DNA from: Aphrophora alni | Lineage: Eukaryota > Arthropoda > Insecta > Hemiptera > Aphrophoridae | Direction: 5' to 3' | Assembly (NCBI GenBank): GCA_963513935.1 | Contig: OY740768.1 | Location: 73,694,877 to 73,758,876, forward strand | DNA: 64,000 bases | Shown here: piece by piece, positions 23,661 to 34,103 of the stretch | How positions within the stretch are numbered: the stretch's first letter is position 1 | Layout: every line of letters starts with the position of its first letter | Program-made: the position numbers and the translations under genes | Notes under the pieces: generated by a model | Databases searched by the model: none | Told to the model about the DNA's origin: nothing | Seen by the model: the letters and a program-made list of their open reading frames with translations, nothing else

Positions 23661-26600
23661 TAATTGTTAGCAAAGGCGATTACAGCAAATCTTTAAAATT
23701 TATAATATTATATCAAAAGTAAATATATAGTTTCAATAATACACAGGGTTGGCAAAAGTCTGGAAAGTGTATCTACCATGTTATCTTTTTAACAGGTGAA
23801 TATATTGTAGGCAAACTCAGAACATATTTGTAGGTAATAAAAATGTACTGTTCTGAGTATGGGGCAACTTTTCCCATGCCCCCGAATAGAGAGATTTTGA
23901 GGTAGTTGAAGAATCTTAAATGTAAAGTCCCATCGAGTGCCACCTGTTTATTATTTGTTTAATTATATTTCATATATTCATGATAAAAGAAGAAGAACGA
24001 AGAAATCTCTATAAGTGGCCTCTAATAAAACCTTTAAAAAAGGTGGGTAATTGAAATTTTAATAACATCAGCCTTAAGGGAAAATAATTTCTGTCTAGTC
24101 AATAATAAGTTTGTTTATAAAGGTCTGTTTTGTGGCCTCGTCTACCAATGCAGCGTTTCGGAAAAACGTTGTGTAATTACGAACAGACATGCTTGCCATA
24201 CTGTAGAGGTGCTAGAACCAAACTTGATCAAAGTTATTAATTACTAACTGGGCAGCTGGAATAACATGTTGTTGGAACATTGACAGGTACACCCGTGGAT
24301 AAAGATTTTCTTCAATAAAGAAGATTAAAACAAATTGATCTTCTATAATACAAAGTCAAACGTTTATTTTTTTCAGGACGTTGTTCGCTCATCCAGTGAG
24401 GGTTAATATCACTGCAACAGCTACAGTTGTGCCTGTTGACATCCCTGTCTAACATAAATGATGCTTTGTCTGATAAAACAATGTTGTTTAATACAATTAC
24501 ATTAAAATCAATATTTGCCATCATTAATTTGCAAAATAATACTTAACAATCGTAGTAGAAAGTTCCTGAATTGAATGAATTTAATATCCTTTAAAACTGT
24601 TAAATTGTAATATCCTAGATCTTTGAGAAATTCCTAAACTTAAGGAAACATAATTCATTGAAACACGTGAGTTTTCAATAACGCCCAGAAGCCATCCATC
24701 GCTTGTAGCAGATTTTGATATTCCTGATTTTGGACGATCCTTCTTAAAACCGGTCTGTCTCTTGAAAACGTTTAATTATTCTTATACTCCTGATTAGATA
24801 TAGGGTTGTGATTTGGAAAAGAATCATTAAATACGATTTTCACCTCATTATAAGATCTAATTCGACCAACATAACCTCGTATCGTTAATAGGTAATACAT
24901 TAACTTATCTCCATTTTAACAGTAACACGAGAAAACGGTTCTTAACTTGATTAATACTAGCAAGAAACAGAAGTACTGAGACAAATTAAAATCTCACACC
25001 TCACTAGTAAGATTCTTGGTGTTAGTTTGTTGAAACTGGTCAAAGTTTGTGTGTAAAGTGATTGTTTTTCTTTTGGGATTTTCAATAACGTGGATGTTTA
25101 TCCTCAATTTAGAATTTATGTCGTTACTTGTAAGGGAAAGATTTGAAAAGTAATAGCAATATTATTCCAATATTCAACCACCAAACAGGCCTTTATAAAC
25201 AATGTTCTTGATCCCTAGACAATAATTAGTCTTTCTCAAGGCTGATGTTATGAAAATTTCAATCGGACGCATTTATGAGAGGACTGAAATTTTCGCCGTC
25301 CTTCCGATTTTATCAAGACTTTTAATAGAAGTATCACTCGATGAGACTTTAGACTGAAGATTCCTTAGGTGCAAAACACCTGTTTTGGTGGGATGGTAAA
25401 TGGTGGGAAAAAGTACTTTTTTATTACCTGAAAAAGATATCGTGAGTTTGGTTGTAGTAGGTTTACCCGTTAAAATGGTAACAGATTGTCTTCACACTTT
25501 TGCCTAATCCTGTACATTGGGAATGTACTACACTAAATTTTGCATTGTAGAAATTGTACAGAGCCTTTAAAACCCTATGGTTTTCTCTCAATAAGCATTT
25601 CTTCAAATTCACATCGACATATAATTTATGAAGAATATTTTATACCTATGATTCTTATTAAGTGTCACGAAAACCATCGTCCACATCTTGAGTACAACAG
25701 AAACATTTATTATGTGTAAGTCTATCGAAAACAAACAACATTAATAACAGTTTGAAATTCTCTAAACTGTTTTAAAATCAATAAAAATATACATTTAGCA
25801 TGTTACATAAAAAATATTAAAAATGCATGCTACATTTTGAATGACAATTTCTTATTTTTAATTTAGTGCACGGCAGACTACATTTGTAGTGAGGGCAGCT
25901 GTGTTGATGGTGTTTGTGAACGTAAGTATTCAAAATCAATAGTAAATAATTAGGGTGAAATTTGTTAAAATAGATATTAGTAAATGATAAGTTATATTAT
26001 CCTGGCAGCCATTCGGGACGGATTTTACCGTATTTTTTCTATTTGATATCATACAAATTTTACAAGTGTACTCATTTTATTCTATAAAAATGATTCTGAA
26101 ACTATATTGTGCTTACATATAAGCTATTTTGGAAAGAGGAAATTGATGGAATTTCGCTGTATAGATATTTTGATTTGAACAGTTTCCTTTCAATCACAGT
26201 ACAACAATAAATTCAAATAATTTTCTTACATTCTTGAGATTAACAATTTATGTAGTTAAATAGTATTTTTTTTGTAGCTATTATAAAAAAATTACTTCTG
26301 AATCAATAAGTTAATTATTAAATTACAAAGAAGATAAAATATAATGAGTTTGAAGTTGATTAACCTATTCAGTGAGTCGTTACTTAACCTCAAAGTTTAA
26401 ACAGCTAAGCATAGACGGTATTGATAGTTCCTAAATAAACCGACGGAACAGAATGCTTATTCTGAAGATTATGTTATCTAGGTTAAATTTTGAGTAACGG
26501 TATTTGAAACAGAACAAAAAACGCATTTTTTGAAAAACATTTGAGGGTCTGTAGAAACAAGCTAAAAGGCATACACATAAACAGTTTTATCCTTTTAAAA

Positions 26601-29600
26601 CAAAAGTAACACATTAAAAAGAGAAAGAATTTTCTTCTGATTTTTGAATACATTTTTTTTTTAAATTCATTACTTCCGTAGTTCTTTAAACAACAAAGTC
26701 TGTAAAAAATAATAATAAGAATATTTATCCTTAGTCATTTTGTATGTAGAGGTATAGAAACTAGGATAAAAAAAAGAAAACGTTTTTGGAACTTAGTGTA
26801 AATTCCAAATTAAATTCACCTCCATATTGAGAAAAAAAATTGTGTAACTTTAAAATGTCCATGAGATCCGATTTGAAAAATTACACTCCCTTGACGGAAA
26901 ATGTTTCGTATTATTTTACTCAACTAATACAATCATGTATATGTCTATATGTAAATAAATACCCGTAGACGGCAGGAGTAAATTTTAATTCAGTATTTAT
27001 AAATTTTACGGTATAAGACGTCTTCTATTTTACTACGCGTAGTCTCGTACTAAGATAAATTCGGAAACAATGGTTAGGTAAAGGCACTATCTAAGACGTA
27101 ATAAATAATTTTGTTTTTGTCTACGTAGACGGCAGGGTATTATTTACTAGTATTCCGGTCAATGACTGTTTGACTGGTGTGCAATCTTTGTTAGATCGAG
27201 CTAAAGTTGATCCTTGTATGTCTATAGAATTGATGAATATAATTGAAGTATGTATTAAACAAAATTATTTTCAATTTCAAAATAAGTTTTTTGCACAAGT
27301 TGATGGGTTAGCAATGGGATCTCCGTTATCTCCGTTGTTAGCTGAGATTTTTATGGATACTTTTGAATCTATTGTTTTTGATAGTAATAACAAGTTTAAG
27401 CATTGTATTAATTATTGGTATAGATATGTAGATGATGTTTTATGTTTATTTGAAGGTACTGACCGCCAACTTGAGTGTTTTTAAATTATTTAAATTCTAT
27501 TAACTCGGCGATACAATTTACTATGGAAGTAGGACAGAATAATCAAATAAATTTTTTAGATTTTACAATTAAAATCTTTGATGGTAGGCATAATTTCAGC
27601 ATTTTTAGGAAACCTACGTTTAGTGACAACATTATACATGTTACATCACAACATCCTTATAATCATAAATTGACTGCTTTTCATAGTATGTTGTATCGCC
27701 TCATTAATATTCCTATGTCTAATGATGATTTTTATACTGAGCAAGCTTGTATTATACAAATAGCCATTAATAATGGTTATGAGGTTAATCTCATTGATAA
27801 CTTAATATGTTAAAAAGAAAATTAAAAATAAGGCTAAATCCTTTATTTTCCCAATAGTCAATTCTAATAATTCCACACAAAAGTGGCGTAGAATTAACTA
27901 TTTTGGTAAAGTTAGCCATGCAGTTGGTAAAGTTTTAGAAAAGAAAAAACACTGTAAACCAGCTTATTATTGTAAACAAAATTTAGGAAAGATGTTGGTA
28001 AATTCCAAAGATAAAATAGACAAAATGCAAAAAAGTGGTGTGTACAAACTGACATGTAGTATTTGTAATGCTGCTTATGTTGGCCAAACAGGCCGTAGTT
28101 TTAAGTGTAGGTTAGGTGAGCATGAAAGGAGTTGGCGGTTAGGTTATAATGATTCTAGTTTTTCTAACCATTTAAAAAATCATGCATTGACAGATTTTTA
28201 TTCTAATGTTAATTTCGAAGTTTTACATGTTAACGTAAAAAGTAGAAAATTAAATGTTTTGGAAATTTTAGAAATTAGAGACTTTTGTGTAATGATGATA
28301 ATCTAGTTTTAAATGACCAAACGGAATTTTTGTCATTTTCTCCTTTACTTCAACCTGTATTCAAGGTTGGTTAATACATGTGTGAATGACCTGTGGGGTT
28401 TTCCCCCGGGTCTTTGTGCTTTGTTTGTTAACGGGAATTTCCTGCCTTTCTCAACCTTTTATAATAGTTATGGTGTGCTTTGTATTTAGTCTTGTAAGAG
28501 CCTCGTCAATGCCGTAACTGGCGAAACCATGGTCGGCTAGACCATAATAAATTATAGAATTTTACAAAAGAAAAATTGTGTTTTATTTGTTTAAGAAAAA
28601 CTTATGAAAAGATATGAAAAAATGTAATCTAAATACAAATAAGACTAAATTTAAAACTCTTTATAATGTAATGAAATTCGTGCGTGCGCACTCATGTGTT
28701 TAGGTATTGATATAGAGAAAATGTTTATAAAGTAGATAAATATAATAAATAAGGGTATTGTTACATGTTAAAATAATAATACAATTGTAATACAGTAACA
28801 ATGTATATACATATTACACTAATAGAAATATAATGATTTCAATAAATGATTTTTTAATAATGAATTGTATGAGGTATTTATCTAGTTTGATGTAGCCTAT
28901 GTAGTATTTTAAGTGTATAAACCAACCAGACCTACAGTCTCTTTGTACCGCTGCCATGTAAGCATAACATAGACATAAACTAGATCTACGGTAAGTTAGA
29001 TAAATTTTTAATGATTGTTGTTGAAGAAGTAATAATCAATACAAAACTTTTATCAAGTTAATAAAAACTTTATTTATATATTAGTAATATTTGTAATAAA
29101 TTAAAAATATATACCTACCATATTTATTAATTTACAAAACTTGATAATTAATACATTTATTTTTCTGAATTTCTAGTGAGTACAAATTCTGAAATTAAAT
29201 GTGGAAACTCTATCTGCCAATCGAATGAAATATGTGAATATCCACTAGTCAAATGTAAAGAAGGTGCTATTTGTCCTACTCCACCACCAAAGTGCTTCCC
29301 TAAACCAGCTGTAGATCCTATTAAACCTGATAAAACGAAATGTGGAAGAATTTTCTGCCAAGCTGATGAAAAATGTATTACTCGGTTAGTTCGATGTGTG
29401 GAAGGTAATGACTGCGAACCTGAACAATCAAGGTGTATTCCAAAATCAGATCTGGTTGTAGATCCGTATAATCCATGTGCATCTACAACTTGTTTAGAAG
29501 GTTATGACTGTATTCGTAGTGAAGAGAATCCGACAATTGCAGATTGTAAACTAAGAGACCCTTGTTCAACGATACGATGTAAGGCTGGCTACACTTGTAA

Positions 29601-29868
29601 TGTTGTCATTTTAAATTGTTTGCTAGAGCCGTGTCCACCACCTTATGGCGAATGTGTACCAACTAACCCATGTGTATCCACAACTTGTTTGGAAGGAAAT
29701 GTTTGTACGCAGAAAAAATATAATCCTTCAGTAGCAGAATGTGTACTAAATCCCTGCGCCATAAGTTTATGTATGTCGGGAACCACATGCCAACCTGTTA
29801 CAGAAAACTGTATAAATCCGCCATGTTCTTTTCCCAAAGCACAGTGTGTTTCTGACGAGGATTGGTAG
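22458..29868 (+). CDS. Secreted Cys-rich repeat protein (gene 2), three exons, frameshifted 3' end
   Basis: Spliced from 22458-22541, 25867-25921 and 29177-29868, giving about 276 residues. Exon 1 encodes a hydrophobic signal peptide (MGKLMLCIIGSIFMILIVGV) and ends AKIGVE. Exon 2 is a four-cysteine peptide (C-TADYI-C-SEGS-C-VDGV-C). Exon 3 has six-cysteine modules (C-x4-C-x5-C-x6-C-x4/5-C-x6-C) alternating with four-cysteine modules (NPC-x4-C-x5-C-x11-C) that loosely recall follistatin-type EGF-like motifs. Intron phases (0, then 1) and exon 2 length equal those of the minus-strand paralogue ending at 46289. Relative to that gene it lacks the third module. A deletion of about 16 nt after DED puts TAG in frame at 29866-29868, while the next module continues in another frame to 29963. 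The secreted location is supported; the molecular function is unknown. It may be a truncated gene or an early pseudogene. Confidence 0.8.
23626..23655. repeat. (TA)n microsatellite in intron 1
   Basis: About 15 TA/AT dinucleotides. Confidence 0.9.
23742..25512 (-). mobile_element. Decayed mariner-like element with long inverted ends, in intron 1 of gene 2
   Basis: The ends CACAGGGTTGGCAAAAGTCTGG (start) and CCTAATCCTG (end, reverse complement CAGGATTAGG) are inverted. TA at 23740-23741 and TA at 25513-25514 flank it, the duplication expected of the mariner/Tc1 superfamily. The inverted similarity continues inward for about 340-400 bp on each side, for example TTGAAATTTTAATAACATCAGCC at about 24051 against GGCTGATGTTATGAAAATTTCAA near 25240. 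The interior holds a broken minus-strand transposase. It lies wholly within the intron between the signal-peptide exon and the 55-nt exon. Confidence 0.75.
24115..24920 (-). pseudogene. Mariner-type transposase, multiply disrupted
   Basis: Reading leftward on the minus strand, the N-terminal helix-turn-helix region is recognisable at about 24900-24740 (IRGYVGRIRSYNEVK, FPNHNPIS, IKRFQETDRF, KKDRPKSG), resembling the DUF4817-type start of insect transposases. The catalytic core appears at 24524-24312 (VLSDKASFMLDRDVNRHNC, CSDINPHWMSEQRP). Then come MFQQHVIPAA-like and FPKRCIGRRG peptides to about 24120. The first catalytic aspartate (LSDKASF) is kept, but the normal QDGAPPH block is destroyed and several stops and frameshifts intervene. 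It is dead. Confidence 0.75.
25867..25921 (+). CDS. Gene 2 exon 2 (four-cysteine exon)
   Basis: Acceptor TTTAATTTAG ends at 25866; donor GTAAGT starts at 25922. The exon is 55 nt, starts in phase 0 and leaves one base for the next codon. It encodes CTADYICSEGSCVDGVCE, against CTTDPVCSEGSCVDGICQ in the paralogue. Confidence 0.85.
25922..27133. other. Intron 2 of gene 2, left part
   Basis: AT-rich, with no gene. The 13-mer CGTAGACGGCAGG occurs at 26964-26976 and again at 27124-27136, immediately before the PLE reading frame. Confidence 0.5.
27134..28374 (+). pseudogene. Penelope-like element: reverse transcriptase and GIY-YIG endonuclease, frameshifted
   Basis: A 5'-truncated PLE in intron 2 of gene 2. 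Frame 1 (27134-27484) starts at VLFTSIPVNDCL and carries reverse transcriptase motifs GLAMGSPLSPLLAEIFM and YRYVDDVLCLF (both catalytic aspartates kept). Frame 2 (27475-27813) continues with IQFTMEVGQNNQINFLD and the thumb-like HKLTAFHSMLYRL. Frame 3 (about 27811-28306) holds the linker (TQKWRRINYFGK) and the GIY-YIG domain (GVYKLTC...AYVGQTGRSF, RLGEHERS). A further shift near 28290 leads to FLSFSPLLQPVF and TAA at 28372-28374. The three frame breaks make it inactive. The order (polymerase, then GIY-YIG nuclease in one polyprotein) is the standard PLE order. Breaks are few, so the insertion looks fairly recent. Confidence 0.92.
28375..28575 (+). mobile_element. Probable 3' untranslated end of the PLE
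   Basis: GT-rich sequence after the PLE stop with CCCCCGGG near 28404, then GTCAATGCC-GTAACT-GGCGAAACC at about 28505-28527. The last is a small stem (GCC/GGC) followed by GAAAC, reminiscent of the stem II/GAAA part of the hammerhead motif seen in PLE ends. The CTGANGA half is not canonical here. The right limit is uncertain. Confidence 0.45.
28576..29176. other. Intron 2 of gene 2, right part
   Basis: AT-rich sequence ending in the acceptor TTCTGAATTTCTAG at 29176. No other structure. Confidence 0.55.
29177..29868 (+). CDS. Gene 2 exon 3 (Cys modules)
   Basis: Enters at phase 1 (C from exon 2 plus TG gives Leu), then STNSEIKCGNS. It encodes two KCG-type six-cysteine modules separated by PKP linkers, then NPC/DPC modules alternating between 4 and 6 cysteines. 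It ends at TAG 29866-29868 after DEDW, where the paralogue has DDPNPCAEVNC. Confidence 0.85.
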
Positions 29869-29963
29869 ATTGCAGATCCGGTTATACTTGTACTAACGTC
29901 CTTGTTGATAATTGTGAGGCATCACCTTGCCCTAAATTCCGAGCAGCGTGTGAACCATGTTAA
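29865..29963 (+). pseudogene. Out-of-frame last module of gene 2
   Basis: The frame starting at GTA 29865 reads VDCRSGYTC...NCEASPCPKF...CEPC and stops at TAA 29961-29963. It matches the eighth module of the minus-strand paralogue (VNCRAGYTC...SCEEPPCPKF...CEP). It is cut off from the upstream frame by the deletion, and the paralogue's last two modules are missing entirely. Confidence 0.8.
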
Positions 29964-30015
29964 TTTGTTTAAAGTATAGAAATTATTTCAACATTGTAAA
30001 CGCGAAACATTATTA

Positions 30016-30021
30016 AATAAA
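30016..30021 (+). terminator. Polyadenylation signal of gene 2
   Basis: AATAAA, 53 bases after the end of the last recognisable module and about 150 after the frameshift-induced stop. Confidence 0.6.
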
Positions 30022-32859
30022 ACATACTTATACAATTTATCACTTTACATATTTTTTAAAGTGCATTTGTAATTATATTTTATATATTATTAACTAAGGG
30101 AATTTTAAATTCATGAGTTATATTTGGTTATGATTTGAGTTAGGGCCAACTTCATTTGTTTTCTTTATTCTTAGCGTATTGTTGAATATTTATGTTAATT
30201 ATTATAAAATACAAATAATTATAAACTATAAACAAAAACTCCATTTTAAGAACTCTTGCTGATATTCTGAATAAAGCAGAAACGATTGATGTACGTGAGT
30301 TTTGAGACGACATGACTCATAAGCATTACTTCAGTCAGGTCATTGATATGTTTTCTTGACTATTTTTGTAACCACAACGTGAATGGATTGTATCGAAATT
30401 AAAAAAGACATTGCATTGAAGTGGTAAATTCCATTGAAGGTAACATTATTGAGATATATACGATTCAATTGTGTTGTTTTAACTACAGTATATTTGACTG
30501 TTTGTATCTAGCATGTGGGTCTGAATAAAACTCTAATGAACTCCATATGCTGCACCATTAGATGGAGTCAGTATTATGGAATATATTTTATAAATTGCAT
30601 AATCTATTCAACTACGCAAACAATATAAATAACAGCATTTTACTATAATAGTAACATCAACTTACAAATAAAGTTTATTAAATTTATTAATGAATTAGTT
30701 TCAAATCCAAGTAATATTCTTTCTTTACTAGAAACCTTTTCCGAATTTTAAGGATAAGTAATAAAATTACGTTTTGATTGGTAACTCTCTTATTTTTTTA
30801 TGGAAAGAAATATGTAAATAATAGTACGAAAAAAGTAAATATGTACAGAAGGGGATTCTGTGACCTGTTATATTATTTACACCTACAAAACAATTCCATT
30901 TAATAATTTACTTGTTTTTATTGTAAAAATAAATTCTCTTTTTCAAAAACTAAAAAATATTACAAATCTTTTTAAAGTCATGAAAATAAAATTACAATTA
31001 ACAATACTTAAATAATTTAAATTAAAAAAAAAATTAACTAAATAATGAAAATTTAGCGAAAAGAAAACTTACTCACAAAATTCATTAAATGAGATAATTT
31101 TTAATTCTGATTAGTAATACTATTTCTAACTTAATTACAAATTTAATTGTTTGAGTAACTGTTGACATTTGAAATAAAAATTAAATACGTGGAAAATATA
31201 AATATCGTCCTTCACATAAAATTAATATAAATTAATCATTGAAAGTTGGGAATTAATCATTGAAAGCTTCATAGCTTTAACCATGAATATGTGAAGAATA
31301 AGTACAGAGTCTATTACGAGTGAAAAACATGATAATAATCACGGACCATATGGTAGGCTGTATATTCCCACAAATACGTGTTTGAGAGTTGACTTTGCCT
31401 CACCGCCACAAAAATGGCATCCATTTGAGCAGTATTTTATTTCTATTCATATTTGTCTCGCTCTTATTTGAGAATCTTAGTTGACTGATAATATGGATCT
31501 TATCAATACTGATGTTGTGGCAGACATATAACGGAATATAGCTCAAAAACAGATTTGATTGCTACTTCTTTCTTGAATTATAGCTTAGAACATCTTCGGT
31601 TTGTTATAATTTATTAATTACTGCTCTTGCGATATAAAAAGCTACGCCTGATTGATGGAAGGAAACCGTTATCTTATTTGAGAGACAAAGTTTCTTTTCA
31701 AGTTAGGGCCAAGCATATTAACAGATAGAGTCTCCCATAACATATCTCCGAATATTTATCTAATTTTCATATTCAATAATTTAAGCTACTAGTTGAATGG
31801 ATCTATGGTACAATATTTGACGAACGGGTGGAACGTTAAGTTTCTAATCTGATAAAATAACCACGTTTTGTAGTTGAGAGTTGCATGATGAGTTACGTTC
31901 GTAAAACGTAACAGGAATAGCTTAAATTTTATCCACTTAACATAAAGACTATATTTCAGCAGATTATAATAATATAAATACTATTATAGAAACACCTAAA
32001 ATTTTTGTTTAGTCTCACAGAAGTTGGAGTACATTTTATAGACTACTTCTATAACTAATTCGAATGCTTTGTAGATTTTGGATGGTTATAAATCTGAATT
32101 TTGTCGTAATGAACCTGTGCTAGACAGTGTGACACCAAGATTTTACCGTCTCCATTGACTGATTGCAATAAAGAAATTGTGGGTGTTTAAGAAAAATATA
32201 TACCGGGATATTTTATAAATCATCACACCTCATAACTTCTTAACCTTAATTATGATTTAATTAGTTTGACAGTGAAAGTGTATAATATGTATTCTATTTT
32301 GTGAATCCTGACTAATGAAGCAAATCAGGTCATTTAAAAATCAACAGAGTATCTATTACGTTATTTCTTCTGAAATGTTCCTCAATGACACTAACAAATA
32401 GACAAAAACAAGTAGGGCTCAATGAATCCCCTTGCCCTTGTAGCGCTCCAGATGTTAAGTCAATTAAGTGGTACAACCAAAGAAAGTAAGAACAGAGTAC
32501 TTTATTTTACTATAAATCTTTAAGCATTCTGACAAAATTGGGATTTAAACTGGATTAATTTTTGTCAAAATAAGCATTGCTGAAAGGCTAGTTCAATGTA
32601 TACAATCTCAGGGTAAATGCAATGCCCTTTCTTGTTTATTTTATATAATGTAATATTATAAGGTAGATACATCGTCATTGCATTATGTATCGAGTCTGAA
32701 TCCTTACACGCATTATTTTTGGGAAATCATTTGTGTATCTATTCTCATATTTCATCATTAAGGGCCATTCTATTAGAGCGCTTCAACAAGGCGTTACTAA
32801 GGTGATGCCAACGCATGTTTAATGGGTCAATGCCAAGTTTTCAAAAATCATTCAATAGG
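30022..32859. other. AT-rich intergenic sequence
   Basis: No gene recognised. A 16-base phrase, AATTAATCATTGAAAG, occurs twice in close succession near 31232-31266. Confidence 0.35.
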
Positions 32860-33075
32860 TCACATCTAGAAACCATAAGTAACATACGTTGCAATTTTCA
32901 AGTTTGTAAGCTTTCTAGTTCTGAAAAAGTGACAGTTACTGTTTTGAGCAGTTTTCGCAGCTAGGCGTTAAAGTTTTCAAAACCCTCTCTGAGTCAATAC
33001 AACTACGTGCCAAATTTCAAATTGTAGGCTTTATAGTTCTGGAGATTTCGTGGTGGGTGAGTAAATGTGTCAGTG
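32860..33075. repeat. Two imperfect direct repeats, dispersed-repeat-like
   Basis: About 32876-32940 (ACGTTGCAATTTTCAAG-TTTGTAAGCTTT, CTAGTTCTGAAAAAG) and about 33003-33052 (ACGTGCCAAATTTCAAA-TTGTAGGCTTT, ATAGTTCTGGAGATTT) are related. Text of this form, followed by a run of GTGAGT/GTCAGTGAG, is typical of dispersed non-coding repeats. The class is not determined. Confidence 0.45.
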
Positions 33076-33480
33076 AGTGCTATTTGACTTTAATGTATAT
33101 AGATGTGAAAACTATTTTTGTTTAAAACATCTGCTCTTGTGATTATAGACTTATTTATATTTTTGAACGACGAATTATTTACATCGTACATGAAATAATG
33201 GAATTGAATTTAATAATATAATTGTCACCAGATTATTTGGATTTGAAATAATAATAATATTTAGATACATAGACAAATATATTATATACCCAGCACATTG
33301 TCAGTCAAAGATAAGATATAGACTGTTGAATTTCTGTCACTCGTAATGAAGAATGAGATTTGCACGTTATGACGCGTTTCTCTCCAATAGGAATGACTGA
33401 GATGCACTACATTTCATTCTGTCTCTTATATGGTACCTACTATAAATCCACTTACTGCGCGCTGTTTAGATTCAAATATA
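33076..33480. other. Non-coding spacer
   Basis: No gene or repeat boundary is supportable apart from a GC-richer patch at about 33300-33470 with no recognised motif. Confidence 0.3.
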
Positions 33481-34103
33481 CAGTGCGGTCCAAAAGTATT
33501 TTTATAGGGAGTAGTTTAGATTCTACTGAAATAAAATAAATGTATTTGTTGAATATATTTAAGTAACATTGTTCAATGTATAATAAGTGCTTTTATTGAT
33601 GACATAAGTATTGAAGATAAGGGAAAGAGAGAATATGGCTTTTGATTTAATTATTTTACGCTGTTATTGTAAATATAATGATTTGAAGGTCAACCTTATA
33701 AAACCAAATTCTCTAATTTTGATTTAAAGGGACATTTATTTCTGGAGTAAATAATTTGTTAGCATCTTTTAGTAGGTGTGTTTGTTTAGCCTTCGAGGAA
33801 AGATGTAACTAGAATTTTAAGGTATTTATGTTGATAGTAAAATTAAATGGAAAACCACATAAAGTACTTAAACTTAAGCTGTGTTGGACTATGAGAATAT
33901 TTTAGTATCTGCAACTTAATGAAATATTCTTAACTTAAACTTTTTCCAATATTTCATAATTCTTTAGTACATTCAAGATATGTAATTGAGTTTTAGGTAA
34001 TACTTGTGCTTCAAAGATTAAATTTGTTATTATTTAAAAGAAACACGTGGTACCATTCTTAAGGATGAAAACCTTAAGTAGATGCTTTTGGAACCAGGAA
34101 TGG
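33481..34103. mobile_element. Possible Tc1-like non-autonomous element
   Basis: CAGTGCGGTCCAAAAGTATT follows TA at 33479-33480 and resembles Tc1-type terminal repeats. The reverse complement of about 34078-34103 (CCATTCCTGGTTCCAAAAGC) resembles it and is followed by TA at 34104-34105. No transposase frame is visible between. The right end is a weak match, so the boundaries are tentative. Confidence 0.3.
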
